DNA of 62,157 bases. Source: a virus. The stretch is taken from the IMG/VR virus record IMGVR_UViG_3300027833_000049, positions 1 to 62,157 of that record; one strand, given 5' to 3'. Below the pieces are notes generated by a model, which had not been told where the DNA came from, made no database searches, and saw nothing but the letters and a program-made list of their open reading frames with translations. Below, one piece after another: positions 49,441 to 58,788 of this stretch (its first letter is position 1; the number at the start of each line of letters is the position of its first letter). Position numbers and translations under genes: made by a program.

Positions 49441-51263
49441 TGTCAGGATGGGGTAAGGCAGACGATAAAACAAGCACGGGTACGGTAGCTCTAGCAGCTC
49501 CTACTTCTACTTTTAACGGCGCATCTAATGTGGATAGTAGTATTATTACAGTTGCTGCTCATCCATTTCGCAATGGCGATAAAGTCAATTACATTGATGG
49601 CGGCGGTACACAAGTTGTTGGTCTTGTAGATACTACAAACTATTTTATTACTAATGCTACCACAAACACAGTTCAATTAGCGTCTTCACAAGAAGATGCA
49701 CTTCGAAATGTTCCAGCAGTCATTACACTTGCTGATGGTGCTGGTGCAGCACACAAACTTACTCTCGCCTTTGCACCTGGCACTCGTGGACTTATTACTG
49801 GTGCTTCATCAGCAGACTTTGAAGGCGCCGGTCAAGAAGCATTTGTTGGTGATATTATCACCGTTCTAACACAACAAATGCTTATCCTTTCAATTGAAAG
49901 CGCAACTAAATGTACTGTAATGAATCTTGACCGTTCAGTAGCTCTTGCAGCCTTTAGTGCAGCCCAATATACATTGAATGAAAAGCCACTCTCAATTGGT
50001 TCTGATGCTAATGTTAGTTCTTCTGATGTTTATGGTATTGATTCTGCTGAGATGGTTGGCGGTGCTGACAATGTTGTTGCGTCATCAATTTCAAACGCTG
50101 GTACATCATACCTTGAAGCTCCTGCTGTAACTGTAACTGCTCCGGCAGGTCTTGTAGTTGCTACGTCAGCAGTAAGTATTGCCGCAGACACCATCACTAT
50201 AACAGGTCACAATCTTAATACTGGTGACAAGCTTACTTACACCCATCAAGGTGGTACTGCTCTTGCTGGTCTTGCTAATGCTACAGCTTACTTTGTAATT
50301 AAAGTAGACGCAAACACAATTCAAGTTGCATCTAGCTTGAGCAATGCAAACGCTGGAACTAAAATTACATTGACTGGTACTGGTAACAACGCACAAAAAT
50401 TCACTGGTGATACTGCGGCAGTTACTGCTTCTGTTGCTGGCGGTGTTGTTTCTGCTCTTACTATTACAGACGTAGGTTCAGGTTATACTGCTGCACTTCC
50501 TACAATGTCTATGCCGATAGCTCGCCGTACTATTCCACTCGCATCTGTTGCGGATGGTGTCACTGATACTATTACATATACTGCTCACAGTTTAGATACT
50601 GCCGCTGAAGTTAAATACCAAGACGGCGGCGGCACTGCCCTTGCTGGTTTAGTTGATAACACTTCATACTTTGTTTCTGCCCTCGGAGCCGGTGCTGATA
50701 AGTTCCGTCTTGCTACTTCTGCTGTTATAGCTGCCGGTTCTAACTTAGGAACTGTTGTTATTGGCGGAACAGGCGGTCAGTTTACTTGTGCGGCTGCTAC
50801 ATTGGCAGCAGGCGACCGTATCCAGATATCTGGGACATTAGGTGGCACTGGTGCGATTGCTGGTTATGCTACAGGCACTGTGTATAAAGTTTCTGCTGTA
50901 ACTGGTTCTTCACCAAACGTAACTGGATTCACCTTAGAAACTGAAGCAGACCAAGCTATTGTAACGACTGCTGGTACACCAACTGGTCTAACATATCTAG
51001 CTGCTACTGTTATTAACTTTACTGGCCAAGGCAATAACGCTCAATTCTTCGAGCTTATTGGTGAAACAACTGCAACTGGCGTATTTAGTCGTGGTATTGG
51101 CGGCGCTGAAGACGGTGCAGGTGGTGTTGCTCACTCAGGTTGGGTAAAACGTACAGTTGGTACTGGCGCTCGTGCAGGTCGTATACAGTATGAAGTTCTT
51201 GTTGCACTATCTAAGAACGGAATTACTAGTGATGCGGCTGACGATATTCAGATTCCAGACTAA
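49440..51263 (+). CDS. Virion structural protein with beta repeats
   Basis: A 607-residue protein rich in Thr, Ala, Gly and Ser, with no charged helices. A domain of about 45 residues occurs three times (about 35-80, 238-290 and 372-425), each with H-x-(L/F)-x-x-G or A, Y-x-x-GGGT or QGGT, GL, YF(I/V) and (Q/R)LA(S/T)S or QVASS. The N terminus SGWGKADDKTSTG and C terminus GWVKRTVGTGARAGRIQYEVL are conserved in phage structural proteins. A tail fibre, baseplate or head-decoration role is possible. Confidence 0.72.
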   Translation: MSGWGKADDKTSTGTVALAAPTSTFNGASNVDSSIITVAAHPFRNGDKVNYIDGGGTQVVGLVDTTNYFITNATTNTVQLASSQEDALRNVPAVITLADGAGAAHKLTLAFAPGTRGLITGASSADFEGAGQEAFVGDIITVLTQQMLILSIESATKCTVMNLDRSVALAAFSAAQYTLNEKPLSIGSDANVSSSDVYGIDSAEMVGGADNVVASSISNAGTSYLEAPAVTVTAPAGLVVATSAVSIAADTITITGHNLNTGDKLTYTHQGGTALAGLANATAYFVIKVDANTIQVASSLSNANAGTKITLTGTGNNAQKFTGDTAAVTASVAGGVVSALTITDVGSGYTAALPTMSMPIARRTIPLASVADGVTDTITYTAHSLDTAAEVKYQDGGGTALAGLVDNTSYFVSALGAGADKFRLATSAVIAAGSNLGTVVIGGTGGQFTCAAATLAAGDRIQISGTLGGTGAIAGYATGTVYKVSAVTGSSPNVTGFTLETEADQAIVTTAGTPTGLTYLAATVINFTGQGNNAQFFELIGETTATGVFSRGIGGAEDGAGGVAHSGWVKRTVGTGARAGRIQYEVLVALSKNGITSDAADDIQIPD

Positions 51264-51275
51264 GGATTATTTCAT

Positions 51276-51716
51276 ATGGCAGATGCGAAACTATCAGAAC
51301 TAACAGCGGCCACTACGGCCGCTGGAACTGATTCACTATATTTGGTGCAATCAAGTAGCAGTAAAAAAATTACTATTGCTAACTTGTTTGCTGATGTAGC
51401 CACACCGGTTAAATTTAGCGATACTATCGCTATCACTGATACTAACACACAAACTACTGCAGGCGCAATTCTGACTACTACTAATATTACTCATATTAGC
51501 AATGTAGATGCAGCAGGAGTTTGCACATTAGCAGCAGGAGTTGATGGTCAAATTAAAATCATTGTTATGGTTTCTAATACAGGCTCTCATACTGTAACAT
51601 TGCAAGACACAACGGTTGCTAACGATATAACATTTACTGCTGCAGGTCACTCTGCAACCTTACTATATACTAATAGCAAATGGTATTTCATCGGGGGTAC
51701 CGCTACAGTATCATAG
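51276..51716 (+). CDS. Small virion structural protein
   Basis: A 146-residue beta-rich protein, Thr/Ala-rich, beginning MADAKLSELTAATTAAGTD with LYLVQSSSSKKITIANLF, a start common to tail fibre or appendage proteins of marine phages. Likely a virion surface component. Transcribed with the preceding structural gene. Confidence 0.68.
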   Translation: MADAKLSELTAATTAAGTDSLYLVQSSSSKKITIANLFADVATPVKFSDTIAITDTNTQTTAGAILTTTNITHISNVDAAGVCTLAAGVDGQIKIIVMVSNTGSHTVTLQDTTVANDITFTAAGHSATLLYTNSKWYFIGGTATVS

Positions 51717-51725
51717 GACTTTATA

Positions 51726-52103
51726 ATGTTTCAATTGAATGAAGATAATTTTTTGCTTTTCGCTGTAAAAAATTATCACAACCCAGGGTCAATGGGTATG
51801 TCTGACCTTGAGAATGATTTAAAAAAAATTAAGTATGTAAAACGGCTTCTTAACCGGTATCAAAAGACTGGTGAAATAAGTGAAAGGCTTGTACTGAATC
51901 ATTTAGTAATTCTGTACAATGTCTTTGGTGACGCTACTACGGATATGTTATTTTACAAATTGGAAAAAGAATTTTGGACTGATTTAAAAACATATTTAGT
52001 TTATTTACAACGAATGCCATTGGAGACAGTAGTTTCTCCGGGCATTAAAGAAACAGACATATCGTTAAATGTTGAGTTAATAGAAGTGTTAAGGGCGCTG
52101 TAA
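51726..52103 (+). CDS. Conserved cyanophage-type protein
   Basis: A 125-residue helical protein. NYHNPGSMGMSDLENDLKKIK, YVKRLLNRYQKTGEI and ERLVLNHLVILYNVFG form a pattern found in many cyanophage genomes. Function unknown. Overlaps the next gene by one base (TAATG). Confidence 0.7.
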   Translation: MFQLNEDNFLLFAVKNYHNPGSMGMSDLENDLKKIKYVKRLLNRYQKTGEISERLVLNHLVILYNVFGDATTDMLFYKLEKEFWTDLKTYLVYLQRMPLETVVSPGIKETDISLNVELIEVLRAL

Positions 52104-52627
52104 TGGGAAGATTAGCAGACGGATATATAACATTAAGAATTCTTAAAATGTTATCCACTCCTATAGAAAAAACCAAAGCATACGAATTAGGACTCGTTGA
52201 CTCTGATGGAAAACAACTAAAAAAAGCTGTTTCTACCTCAGAAAAAGATTCCTATTCCATGCTTCAAAGATTCGTTTTCAAAGTTCAACGGTCTTTGATG
52301 AAATCTCCTGACAGAAATTCTAAAAGATTATTGACATTAGCAGCAGCTCTTAGTATACTAAAAGAGAATGATGACTTAGACGATTTAGACGTTGATACGT
52401 TATTGGAAATGTATTCTTCATTTGAGGACGTAGAACAAAACGCAAGACTACTAGAATACAACTTACTTTCCTTCAATACCTTTTTAGATGAAGAAGTAGC
52501 TGCTAATTCTGCTGGTAGTGGTAGTGTTGATGGTATAGGAGTAGGGGACGAAGGCGAACCCGGAAAAGACGCTCTTATTATGCCAATGATAAGACGCAAA
52601 AAGAAGAAGAAATATGGCAACAGTTAA
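52103..52627 (+). CDS. Conserved cyanophage-type protein
   Basis: A 174-residue protein. The N-terminal two thirds are helical (LRILKMLSTPIEKTKAYELG, SMLQRFVFKVQRSLMKSP); the last 40 residues are Gly/Ser-rich and end in a basic run RRKKKKKYG. The family recurs beside the previous one in cyanophages. Function unknown, probably virion-related. Confidence 0.68.
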   Translation: MGRLADGYITLRILKMLSTPIEKTKAYELGLVDSDGKQLKKAVSTSEKDSYSMLQRFVFKVQRSLMKSPDRNSKRLLTLAAALSILKENDDLDDLDVDTLLEMYSSFEDVEQNARLLEYNLLSFNTFLDEEVAANSAGSGSVDGIGVGDEGEPGKDALIMPMIRRKKKKKYGNS

Positions 52628-53084
52628 AAGTATAGATACAGAACTTGCAGTAGTGAAAAACGAAGTAGGTCAAATGGGCCAACTCTTTGCTAAGTTAGAA
52701 ATTGCACTTGATAAGATCACAGATGTTTCTAATAATATTGGGCAAATTTTAGCTGTACACGAAAGAAGACTTGAAGATGGAGAACAACACTTCGAAGACT
52801 TGAAACGTGAAATGGAACATGCTGAAGAAAAGTTTGACGATGAAATCAAAGATTTGCATTCTCGCCTTACCACCAATAGTAGAGAGATAGAAACTAAAAT
52901 GACAAACGAGATAGATAAAGTCTTGGATGCCATAAAAGACCTAAAGTCGCATATGGTAGATAAGCATAATCAACTAGAAGTACGCTTGGCCGCATTAGAA
53001 AGATGGAGATGGATATTATTGGGTGCGTTTGCTGTGGGTGGTGCATTGTTGGGTAACGGGGTAGATTTTTCTAGTTTGTTTTAA
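52614..53084 (+). CDS. Coiled-coil protein with C-terminal membrane span
   Basis: A 156-residue protein: a long heptad-rich coiled coil (about 5-125) then one span (about 133-150, WILLGAFAVGGALLG). Tail-anchored topology. A role in lysis control or assembly on the membrane is possible. Overlaps the preceding gene by 14 bases. Confidence 0.7.
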   Translation: MATVKSIDTELAVVKNEVGQMGQLFAKLEIALDKITDVSNNIGQILAVHERRLEDGEQHFEDLKREMEHAEEKFDDEIKDLHSRLTTNSREIETKMTNEIDKVLDAIKDLKSHMVDKHNQLEVRLAALERWRWILLGAFAVGGALLGNGVDFSSLF

Positions 53085-53093
53085 AAAAACAGC

Positions 53094-53122
53094 TTGACAA
53101 ACACCTAAGTTTATACTATAAT
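53094..53122 (+). promoter_or_regulatory. Sigma-70 promoter for primase
   Basis: TTGACA at 53094-53099, 17-bp spacer, TATAAT at 53117-53122; perfect consensus. Predicted start near 53129, inside the hairpin at 53123-53152. Confidence 0.88.
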
Positions 53123-53152
53123 AAACCTATACTCATGCTATAGGTTTTTTTT
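53123..53152 (+). terminator. Terminator overlapping the primase transcription start
   Basis: AAACCTAT (53123-53130) and ATAGGTTT (53140-53147) form an eight-pair stem followed directly by further T, ending at the ATG. Transcripts from upstream would carry the full stem and stop, while those from the promoter at 53094 would begin within its left arm and could escape it. Confidence 0.72.
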
Positions 53153-54184
53153 ATGTCGCTGTTTGTAGATTTGAAATATATAAATATGATTTCTCATCGT
53201 TTGGAACGATTCAAGCGTAAGGATGATTACCTGTTTAATTGCAGATGTCCAATTTGCGGTGACTCTTCCGGCAGTAAAATAAAAGCTCGTGGATACATTT
53301 ATAAAAAAGAAGATGGATTATTCTATCGATGTCATAACTGTGACTTCGGAACCACTCTCGGCAAATTTGTAGAACAACTTGATCCTACTTTGTACAAAGA
53401 GTATGTGTTAGAAAAATTCATTGAACCTAAGAAAAAAATAGTAACGATAAAGAAAAAAGAACCTAACCCAGAATACGCTTTCGATTTTAAACCTGCATTT
53501 GATAAGCCATCATCTCTTATTGGCAGCTTAATGGATCGCCTAGACACCTTGTCAGATAACCATGAAGTTGTTAGATATGTCAAAGCTAGAAAGATACCTG
53601 AATCAACCTACAACAGATTGTACTATGTTGACGATATTAGGGAGCTTTCACAATTAAACTCCAAATACGCAAAAGCACTAAATATAAAGCAGCCTCGCCT
53701 GGCCATGCCGTTTATCCGCATGGATGGTCAACTGTCGGGTGTAGCTCTTCGGGATATCCGAGGCGGAAAATTAAGATACATCAATCTAAAAGTGAAAGAA
53801 GAAGATCCTACTGTCTTCGGTATGGATGTAGTTGATCTCAAGCGTGAAATCTTCGTAGTCGAAGGCCCTATAGATAGTTTGTTCATCGACAACTCAATAG
53901 CAGCCGCCGGTTCAGCATTCAACAAAATTGACTTGTTGGGCTTGACGCACTTTACTGTGATTTTTGATAATCAACCTAGAAACAAGGAGATATGTAGTTT
54001 AATACATAAACAAATAAAATCCGGTAATCGGGTTTGTTTATTTCCAGAGGACATAGTAGAGAAAGATATTAATGATATGGTGTTAGCAGGCTTGACAACA
54101 GACAATATTAGTAGTATAATAAACAATAATACATACGAAGGTCTTGAGGCCGAACTACGATTTACAGAATGGAGAAAATGCTAA
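53153..54184 (+). CDS. gp61: DNA primase gp61
   Basis: A 343-residue primase of the T4 gp61 type. The zinc-binding domain has Cys32 and Cys35 in CPICG and Cys60 and Cys63 in CHNC. The TOPRIM domain shows FVVEGPIDSLF, then the acidic AVIFDNQ and DINDM regions. It makes RNA primers with helicase gp41. The AGG of the terminator stem is the only ribosome site seen. Confidence 0.92.
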   Translation: MSLFVDLKYINMISHRLERFKRKDDYLFNCRCPICGDSSGSKIKARGYIYKKEDGLFYRCHNCDFGTTLGKFVEQLDPTLYKEYVLEKFIEPKKKIVTIKKKEPNPEYAFDFKPAFDKPSSLIGSLMDRLDTLSDNHEVVRYVKARKIPESTYNRLYYVDDIRELSQLNSKYAKALNIKQPRLAMPFIRMDGQLSGVALRDIRGGKLRYINLKVKEEDPTVFGMDVVDLKREIFVVEGPIDSLFIDNSIAAAGSAFNKIDLLGLTHFTVIFDNQPRNKEICSLIHKQIKSGNRVCLFPEDIVEKDINDMVLAGLTTDNISSIINNNTYEGLEAELRFTEWRKC

Positions 54185-54185
54185 G

Positions 54186-54839
54186 ATGTCTGTTTGCCTA
54201 ATAGGAATGACTACACCATCCGCTGTAACTGGATGTAATACTGCTAATGAACTCATTGCATATGCTGCACGAGTAAGTAACCCAGAGAACCAAAACAACA
54301 CAGAAACAGCATCAAAACTGTTAAAATACCTCATAAAACACGAACATTGGAGCCCTTTTGAGATGGTTTCTGTCACTATGGCGATTACTACTACCCGTGA
54401 CATCTCTAGGCAGATTTTAAGGCATCGTAGTTTTAGTTTCCAGGAATTTAGTCAAAGATATGCAGTTTCTACAAATTTTCAGACTAGAGATTGTAGGTTA
54501 CAAGATAGAAAGAATAGGCAAAATAGTATAGAAGCAGATGACGCTGATCTATCTAAATGGTGGAAGATGGCACAAGAAGAATTGATACGAAAGTCTAAGT
54601 TGGTATATCAATCAGCATTAGACCACGGAATTGCAAAAGAACAAGCAAGGGCTGTACTACCAGAAGGTAATACAGAAACAACACTATACATGTCAGGCAC
54701 ACTTCGTTCGTGGGTACACTACTGCAAACTTAGAACTGGCCCGGAAACACAACAAGAACATATCGATGTTGCAGCTAAATGTTGGGACGTTCTCAGACAA
54801 CATTTTCCAGATGTAGCAAAAGCGGTAGAGGAGCTGTAA
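54186..54839 (+). CDS. thyX: Flavin-dependent thymidylate synthase ThyX
   Basis: A 217-residue ThyX. The signature RHRSFSFQEFSQRY is at 79-92, and the FAD- and dUMP-binding Arg/Ser residues near the C terminus (LRSWVHYCKLRTGPETQQEH) are present. It makes dTMP from dUMP using tetrahydrofolate and flavin and replaces the ThyA (td) of T4. The ATG at 54186 follows GGAG; an in-frame ATG at 54144 lies inside gp61. Confidence 0.95.
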   Translation: MSVCLIGMTTPSAVTGCNTANELIAYAARVSNPENQNNTETASKLLKYLIKHEHWSPFEMVSVTMAITTTRDISRQILRHRSFSFQEFSQRYAVSTNFQTRDCRLQDRKNRQNSIEADDADLSKWWKMAQEELIRKSKLVYQSALDHGIAKEQARAVLPEGNTETTLYMSGTLRSWVHYCKLRTGPETQQEHIDVAAKCWDVLRQHFPDVAKAVEEL

Positions 54840-56641
54840 TGGCAAAGAAAGAATATTTAGGAATACAAATAGATTATGCAAGAGACTCCTTGTTTGATAA
54901 ACTCGGCGTAGCTCGTTTACAAGAAAGTTATATGCGTGAAGATGAAACTTCACCGCAAGAAAGATTTGCACATGTGAGCAATAAATTCAGTAGCAATCCT
55001 GAACACGCTCAACGACTCTATGATTATAGCAGTAAACATTGGTTATCGTATTCTACTCCTATTCTTTCATTCGGGCGATCTACTAAAGGAATGCCCATCT
55101 CATGTTTTTTAAATTACATAAATGATACAGCAGAGGGTCTCGTTGAAAATCTTTCTGAAACAAATTGGTTATCTATGCTTGGCGGGGGCGTTGGGATTGG
55201 TTTTGGTATCCGTAGCTCCGATGATAAGTCTGTGGGTGTTATGCCTCATCTCAAGACTTACGATGCATCGTGCCTCGCATATCGCCAAGGACGCACTCGC
55301 CGCGGCTCTTACGCTACTTACTTGGATATTTCTCACCCAGACGTTTTAATGTATCTGGAGATGAGAAAGCCTACTGGTGATCCAAATGTTCGCTGTCTGA
55401 ATCTACATCACGGTATCAACATCTCAGATAGGTTCATGGAACTAATTGAACGAGCAATGACCGATCCTAACGCAGATGATGGGTGGAATCTTATTGACCC
55501 TCACTCAGGTGTAATCAGAGAAACAGTATCAGCTAAATCACTTTGGCAAAAGATTCTTGAACTACGAATGGAAACAGGTGAACCTTACGTTCACTTTATT
55601 GATACTAGTAACCGACACTTACCTGAGTGGCAGAAAGAATTGGGACTCAAAGTACATCAATCAAACCTGTGTTCAGAAATAATTTTACCAACTAATAAAG
55701 ATAGAACAGCCGTTTGCTGTCTTTCTTCTGTAAATCTAGAGTACTATGATGCTTGGAGCAAGAACGGCTTATTCTTAAAAGATATGGCTGAAATGCTAGA
55801 CAATGTATTACAGTATTTTATTGACAATGCCCCTGATCAGGTAGCACGAGCTAAATTCTCAGCAACTCGTGAAAGAAGTATTGGTGTCGGTGCATTAGGC
55901 TTTCACGCTTATCTACAAAGCAAGAATATTCCTTGGGAAAGTGCAATAGCCAAGGGTACTAATCTGAGAATGTTTAAACACATACGAGGAAAACTTGATG
56001 TCGCAAATACAGAACTCGCAGAAGAAAGAGGAGAAGCTCCAGACGCTAAAGGAAGAGGCAAGCGATTTAGCCACGTCATGGCGATTGCTCCCAATGCGTC
56101 TAGTAGTATTATTATGGGGAACACTTCGCCTAGCATTGAACCTTTTAGGGCTAATGCTTACCGCCAAGATACATTATCTGGAGCTTTTCTTAATAAAAAT
56201 AAGTATCTTGTGGAGCTTATTAAAAATAAGATTGAAACTGGGGCGACTAAACAGGCAGAAGACGAAATCTGGTCCTCAGTAATATCAAACGACGGATCAG
56301 TACAACACTTAAACTTCCTCGATGCTTGGGAGAAAGATGTTTTCAAAACATCAATGGAAATAGATCAGAGATGGGTGATAGAACACGCTGCAACTAGACA
56401 AGAGTTTATTGACCAAGCACAATCACTCAATCTGTTCTTCCGACCAGACTCTAATATTAAGTATTTACATGCTATTCACTACATGGCATGGAAGCAGGGA
56501 TTGAAAACACTTTACTATTGCCGATCAGAAAAGCTAGGTAAAGCAGATAAAGTATCTAACAAAATAGAAAGGCAGATTATCAAAGAAATTGATATGACTT
56601 CTCTTGTGAACGATGACACTTGTTTGGCATGTGAAGGCTAA
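54839..56641 (+). CDS. nrdA: Ribonucleotide reductase class I large subunit NrdA
   Basis: A 600-residue catalytic subunit. CFLNYINDTAEGLVEN, the glycine-rich LGGGVGIGFG, NLCSEI (substrate-binding and radical-site Cys) and SSVNLEYYD are recognisable, and the C terminus ends in the redox pair CLACEG. It reduces ribonucleotides with NrdB. Its start overlaps the thyX stop (TAATG). No intron or inserted endonuclease is seen, unlike several T4-like nrd genes. Confidence 0.94.
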   Translation: MAKKEYLGIQIDYARDSLFDKLGVARLQESYMREDETSPQERFAHVSNKFSSNPEHAQRLYDYSSKHWLSYSTPILSFGRSTKGMPISCFLNYINDTAEGLVENLSETNWLSMLGGGVGIGFGIRSSDDKSVGVMPHLKTYDASCLAYRQGRTRRGSYATYLDISHPDVLMYLEMRKPTGDPNVRCLNLHHGINISDRFMELIERAMTDPNADDGWNLIDPHSGVIRETVSAKSLWQKILELRMETGEPYVHFIDTSNRHLPEWQKELGLKVHQSNLCSEIILPTNKDRTAVCCLSSVNLEYYDAWSKNGLFLKDMAEMLDNVLQYFIDNAPDQVARAKFSATRERSIGVGALGFHAYLQSKNIPWESAIAKGTNLRMFKHIRGKLDVANTELAEERGEAPDAKGRGKRFSHVMAIAPNASSSIIMGNTSPSIEPFRANAYRQDTLSGAFLNKNKYLVELIKNKIETGATKQAEDEIWSSVISNDGSVQHLNFLDAWEKDVFKTSMEIDQRWVIEHAATRQEFIDQAQSLNLFFRPDSNIKYLHAIHYMAWKQGLKTLYYCRSEKLGKADKVSNKIERQIIKEIDMTSLVNDDTCLACEG

Positions 56642-56669
56642 CTAAGAACAAAAATAAGGTAAAGATTTA

Positions 56670-57650
56670 ATGGCAAAAGAAAAATTAAAACTCCAAGACG
56701 AACGAGCTACGTTCAAACCTTTCAACTATCCTTGGGCATACGATGCTTGGATAAAACATGAGCAGTCTCATTGGCTTCATACAGAAGTACCGATGAATGA
56801 AGATGTTAATGATTGGAAAAGTAAACTAAATGAAGCTGAGAAGGGGTTTCTTACTAACATTTTTAGATTCTTTACTCAGGGTGACATTGATGTTGCGGGT
56901 GGGTATGTAAATAATTACTTGCCACACTTTCCGCAACCTGAAGTCCGTATGATGTTAATGGGATTTGCAGCAAGAGAAGCACTACATGTTGCAGCATACT
57001 CTCACCTAATCGAAACTCTAGGTATGCCTGAGTCAACGTATAATGAGTTTCTTGAATATGAAGCGATGGCTAATAAGCATGAATACTTTTTAGATTTGTC
57101 TAATGATACACAAGACAAAACAACCATAGCAACTAACATTGCAGCCTTCTCAGCATTCACTGAAGGTATGCAGTTGTTCTCTTCATTCATTATGTTGTTG
57201 AATTTCCCACGACATGGTAAGATGAAAGGCATGGGGCAAATTATTACTTGGTCTATTGTTGATGAAACTATGCATGCCGAGTCCATGATTAAATTGTTCC
57301 GTGAGTACATTGAAGAGAACCTTAATATCTGGAACGATGATCTAAAAGGCAAGATATATGCTATTGCTGAAAGAATGGTAGAGCTTGAAGACAAGTTTAT
57401 TGACTTAGCATTTACACTAGGTGACATGGAAAACTTATCAGCAGATGATGTTAAAAAGTATATCCGATACATATGTGACCGAAGACTGATTAGCTTAGGT
57501 CTCAAAGGCATCTTTAAAGTGAAGAAGAATCCTCTCCTGTGGGTCGAGGAAATGATTAATGCTCCTACTCACACAAACTTTTTTGAAAATAAGGTGACTG
57601 ATTACAGTAAAGGTGCTATAAGCGGCGATTGGGGTGATGTTTGGGCATGA
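56670..57650 (+). CDS. nrdB: Ribonucleotide reductase class I small subunit NrdB
   Basis: A 326-residue radical-generating subunit. Diiron ligands are in REALHVAAYSH and VDETMHAES, with a Glu upstream in the NEAEKGFLTNIFRFF helix. The YAD(S)-type tyrosine and the C-terminal NrdA-binding tail end in GDWGDVWA. AAGGTAAAGA precedes the ATG. Confidence 0.93.
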   Translation: MAKEKLKLQDERATFKPFNYPWAYDAWIKHEQSHWLHTEVPMNEDVNDWKSKLNEAEKGFLTNIFRFFTQGDIDVAGGYVNNYLPHFPQPEVRMMLMGFAAREALHVAAYSHLIETLGMPESTYNEFLEYEAMANKHEYFLDLSNDTQDKTTIATNIAAFSAFTEGMQLFSSFIMLLNFPRHGKMKGMGQIITWSIVDETMHAESMIKLFREYIEENLNIWNDDLKGKIYAIAERMVELEDKFIDLAFTLGDMENLSADDVKKYIRYICDRRLISLGLKGIFKVKKNPLLWVEEMINAPTHTNFFENKVTDYSKGAISGDWGDVWA

Positions 57651-58087
57651 AGCCAAAATTTATAAAATACTTTGCTAAGATAGCAGAAGAGACTGCAAAA
57701 TTATCTACTGCTAAAAAGCTGCAAGTGGGGTGTGTCATTGTAAAAGATAATAGAATTCTTTCTATTGGTTACAATGGCACACCTGCAGGATGGGACAACG
57801 CATGTGAAGAAATTGTTCCACCGAACGAGTGGGTTGATTATGAGCAACTGAAAACCAAGCCAGAGGTAATACATGCAGAGAGAAATGCTCTTGATAAAGT
57901 AGCCAAGAGTACAGAATCAACGGATGGTGCAGTACTTTTTGTCACTCATACTCCTTGCATCGAGTGTGCGAAAAGTATTTACAATACTGGCATTACAAAA
58001 GTTTACTATATAAATGACTATGATGCCACTCAGGGATGTGGCAAAAACTTTTTAGAGAAAGCCGGAGTATTAGTATGTCCAGTATAA
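57647..58087 (+). CDS. cd: Deoxycytidylate deaminase
   Basis: A 146-residue dCMP deaminase. Zinc site: His77 and catalytic Glu79 in IHAERN, Cys104 and Cys107 in TPCIECAK. QVGCVIVKDNRILSIGYNGTP is the substrate region. It converts dCMP to dUMP, feeding ThyX. The ATG at 57647 overlaps the nrdB stop (ATGA). Confidence 0.94.
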   Translation: MKPKFIKYFAKIAEETAKLSTAKKLQVGCVIVKDNRILSIGYNGTPAGWDNACEEIVPPNEWVDYEQLKTKPEVIHAERNALDKVAKSTESTDGAVLFVTHTPCIECAKSIYNTGITKVYYINDYDATQGCGKNFLEKAGVLVCPV

Positions 58088-58260
58088 TAATAAAAAAAAC
58101 AGTGGAATGCGAAGAGTGTGAAGCAGAATACAAAGTCCGTCACGATATGTCTGACAGGCATTATGTCGTGACTTTTTGTTCTTTTTGTGGTACAGAGTTA
58201 GAGATTGAAACGACACTTGATGACTTTATAGATGAAGATGAAATAGAGGAAGATTGGTAA
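58075..58260 (+). CDS. Zinc-ribbon small protein
   Basis: A 61-residue protein with Cys pairs CEEC (about 11-14) and CSFCG (about 35-39), a probable zinc ribbon, and an acidic tail (DEDEIEEDW). Overlaps the deaminase by 13 bases and the next start by one. Function unknown; resembles small phage transcription- or nucleic-acid-associated zinc ribbons. Confidence 0.7.
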   Translation: MSSIIIKKTVECEECEAEYKVRHDMSDRHYVVTFCSFCGTELEIETTLDDFIDEDEIEEDW

Positions 58261-58469
58261 TGGCACAAGGACAATGGGCTGGCGGTAAAGGAAGTGCCCA
58301 ACGCAAAGTAGACAAGAAAAAGTACAGCGATAACTGGGATGCAATCTTCAGTAAAAAGTCTGATACGGATCTAAAATTTACGACTGCTGAAGACTTTATA
58401 AATAGTACACTTGATAATGAAGGTGTACTTGATGGCAGTTGTAAAGAAGAAGACGAAGAAGAAACCTAA
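58260..58469 (+). CDS. Conserved phage protein, GGKGSAQR family
   Basis: A 69-residue protein with the phage signature MAQGQWAGGKGSAQRKVDKK and YSDNWDAIF at about 25-33. Function unknown. The start overlaps the upstream stop (TAATG), and a late promoter box lies inside it for the next gene. Confidence 0.7.
   Translation: MAQGQWAGGKGSAQRKVDKKKYSDNWDAIFSKKSDTDLKFTTAEDFINSTLDNEGVLDGSCKEEDEEET
58397..58404 (+). promoter_or_regulatory. Internal late promoter box
   Basis: Exact TATAAATA followed by GTA within the preceding gene; predicted start near 58410, 22 bases before the ATG at 58432. The same GTA context as the strong late boxes supports it. Confidence 0.65.
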
Positions 58470-58788
58470 GGAAAAACAAATTCACCGAGTGTATGTTACA
58501 TACTTTCCAAATGGTGATTATTACATAGGGTATTCTGGAAAAACTCAGAAGCTCTATGAAAAATACTATGGTAGCTCAAAGTATGTCCTAGAATATGAAG
58601 GACAACTTGACAAAGAAACTATAGCGGAATATGAAAAAAAATCTCATGCAAAAATGTGTGAGTTTTTATTACAATGGCAGCAGAGAAAAGATCCTAAATG
58701 TTTGAACTCGATGTTAAACATCAGGTTGAACAAGGAGCCTCTGGCCACTTTTGAACCTATAGAATGGAGTCCGAGATGTTCTTTATAG
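58432..58788 (+). CDS. GIY-YIG-like protein
   Basis: A 118-residue protein. After a Lys-rich start, RVYVTYFPNGDYYIGYSGKT is a GIY-YIG-type core (VYV and YIG), followed by KYYGSSK. It lacks the long DNA-binding part of the homing endonuclease at 6496, so target choice would differ. Short conserved phage relatives exist. The ATG at 58432 has AAGG eight bases upstream; earlier in-frame ATG and TTG codons are less likely. Confidence 0.7.
   Translation: MAVVKKKTKKKPKEKQIHRVYVTYFPNGDYYIGYSGKTQKLYEKYYGSSKYVLEYEGQLDKETIAEYEKKSHAKMCEFLLQWQQRKDPKCLNSMLNIRLNKEPLATFEPIEWSPRCSL

Noticed and set aside
53179-53186. TATAAATA just inside the primase gene, abutting an internal ATG
   Set aside because: The internal ATG would remove the family N terminus, and the gene already has a perfect early promoter.
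58432-58788. Second mobile homing endonuclease
   Set aside because: The GIY-YIG core is present but no DNA-binding repeats or zinc finger, and it sits in a tight run of overlapping conserved genes, so mobility is not supported.
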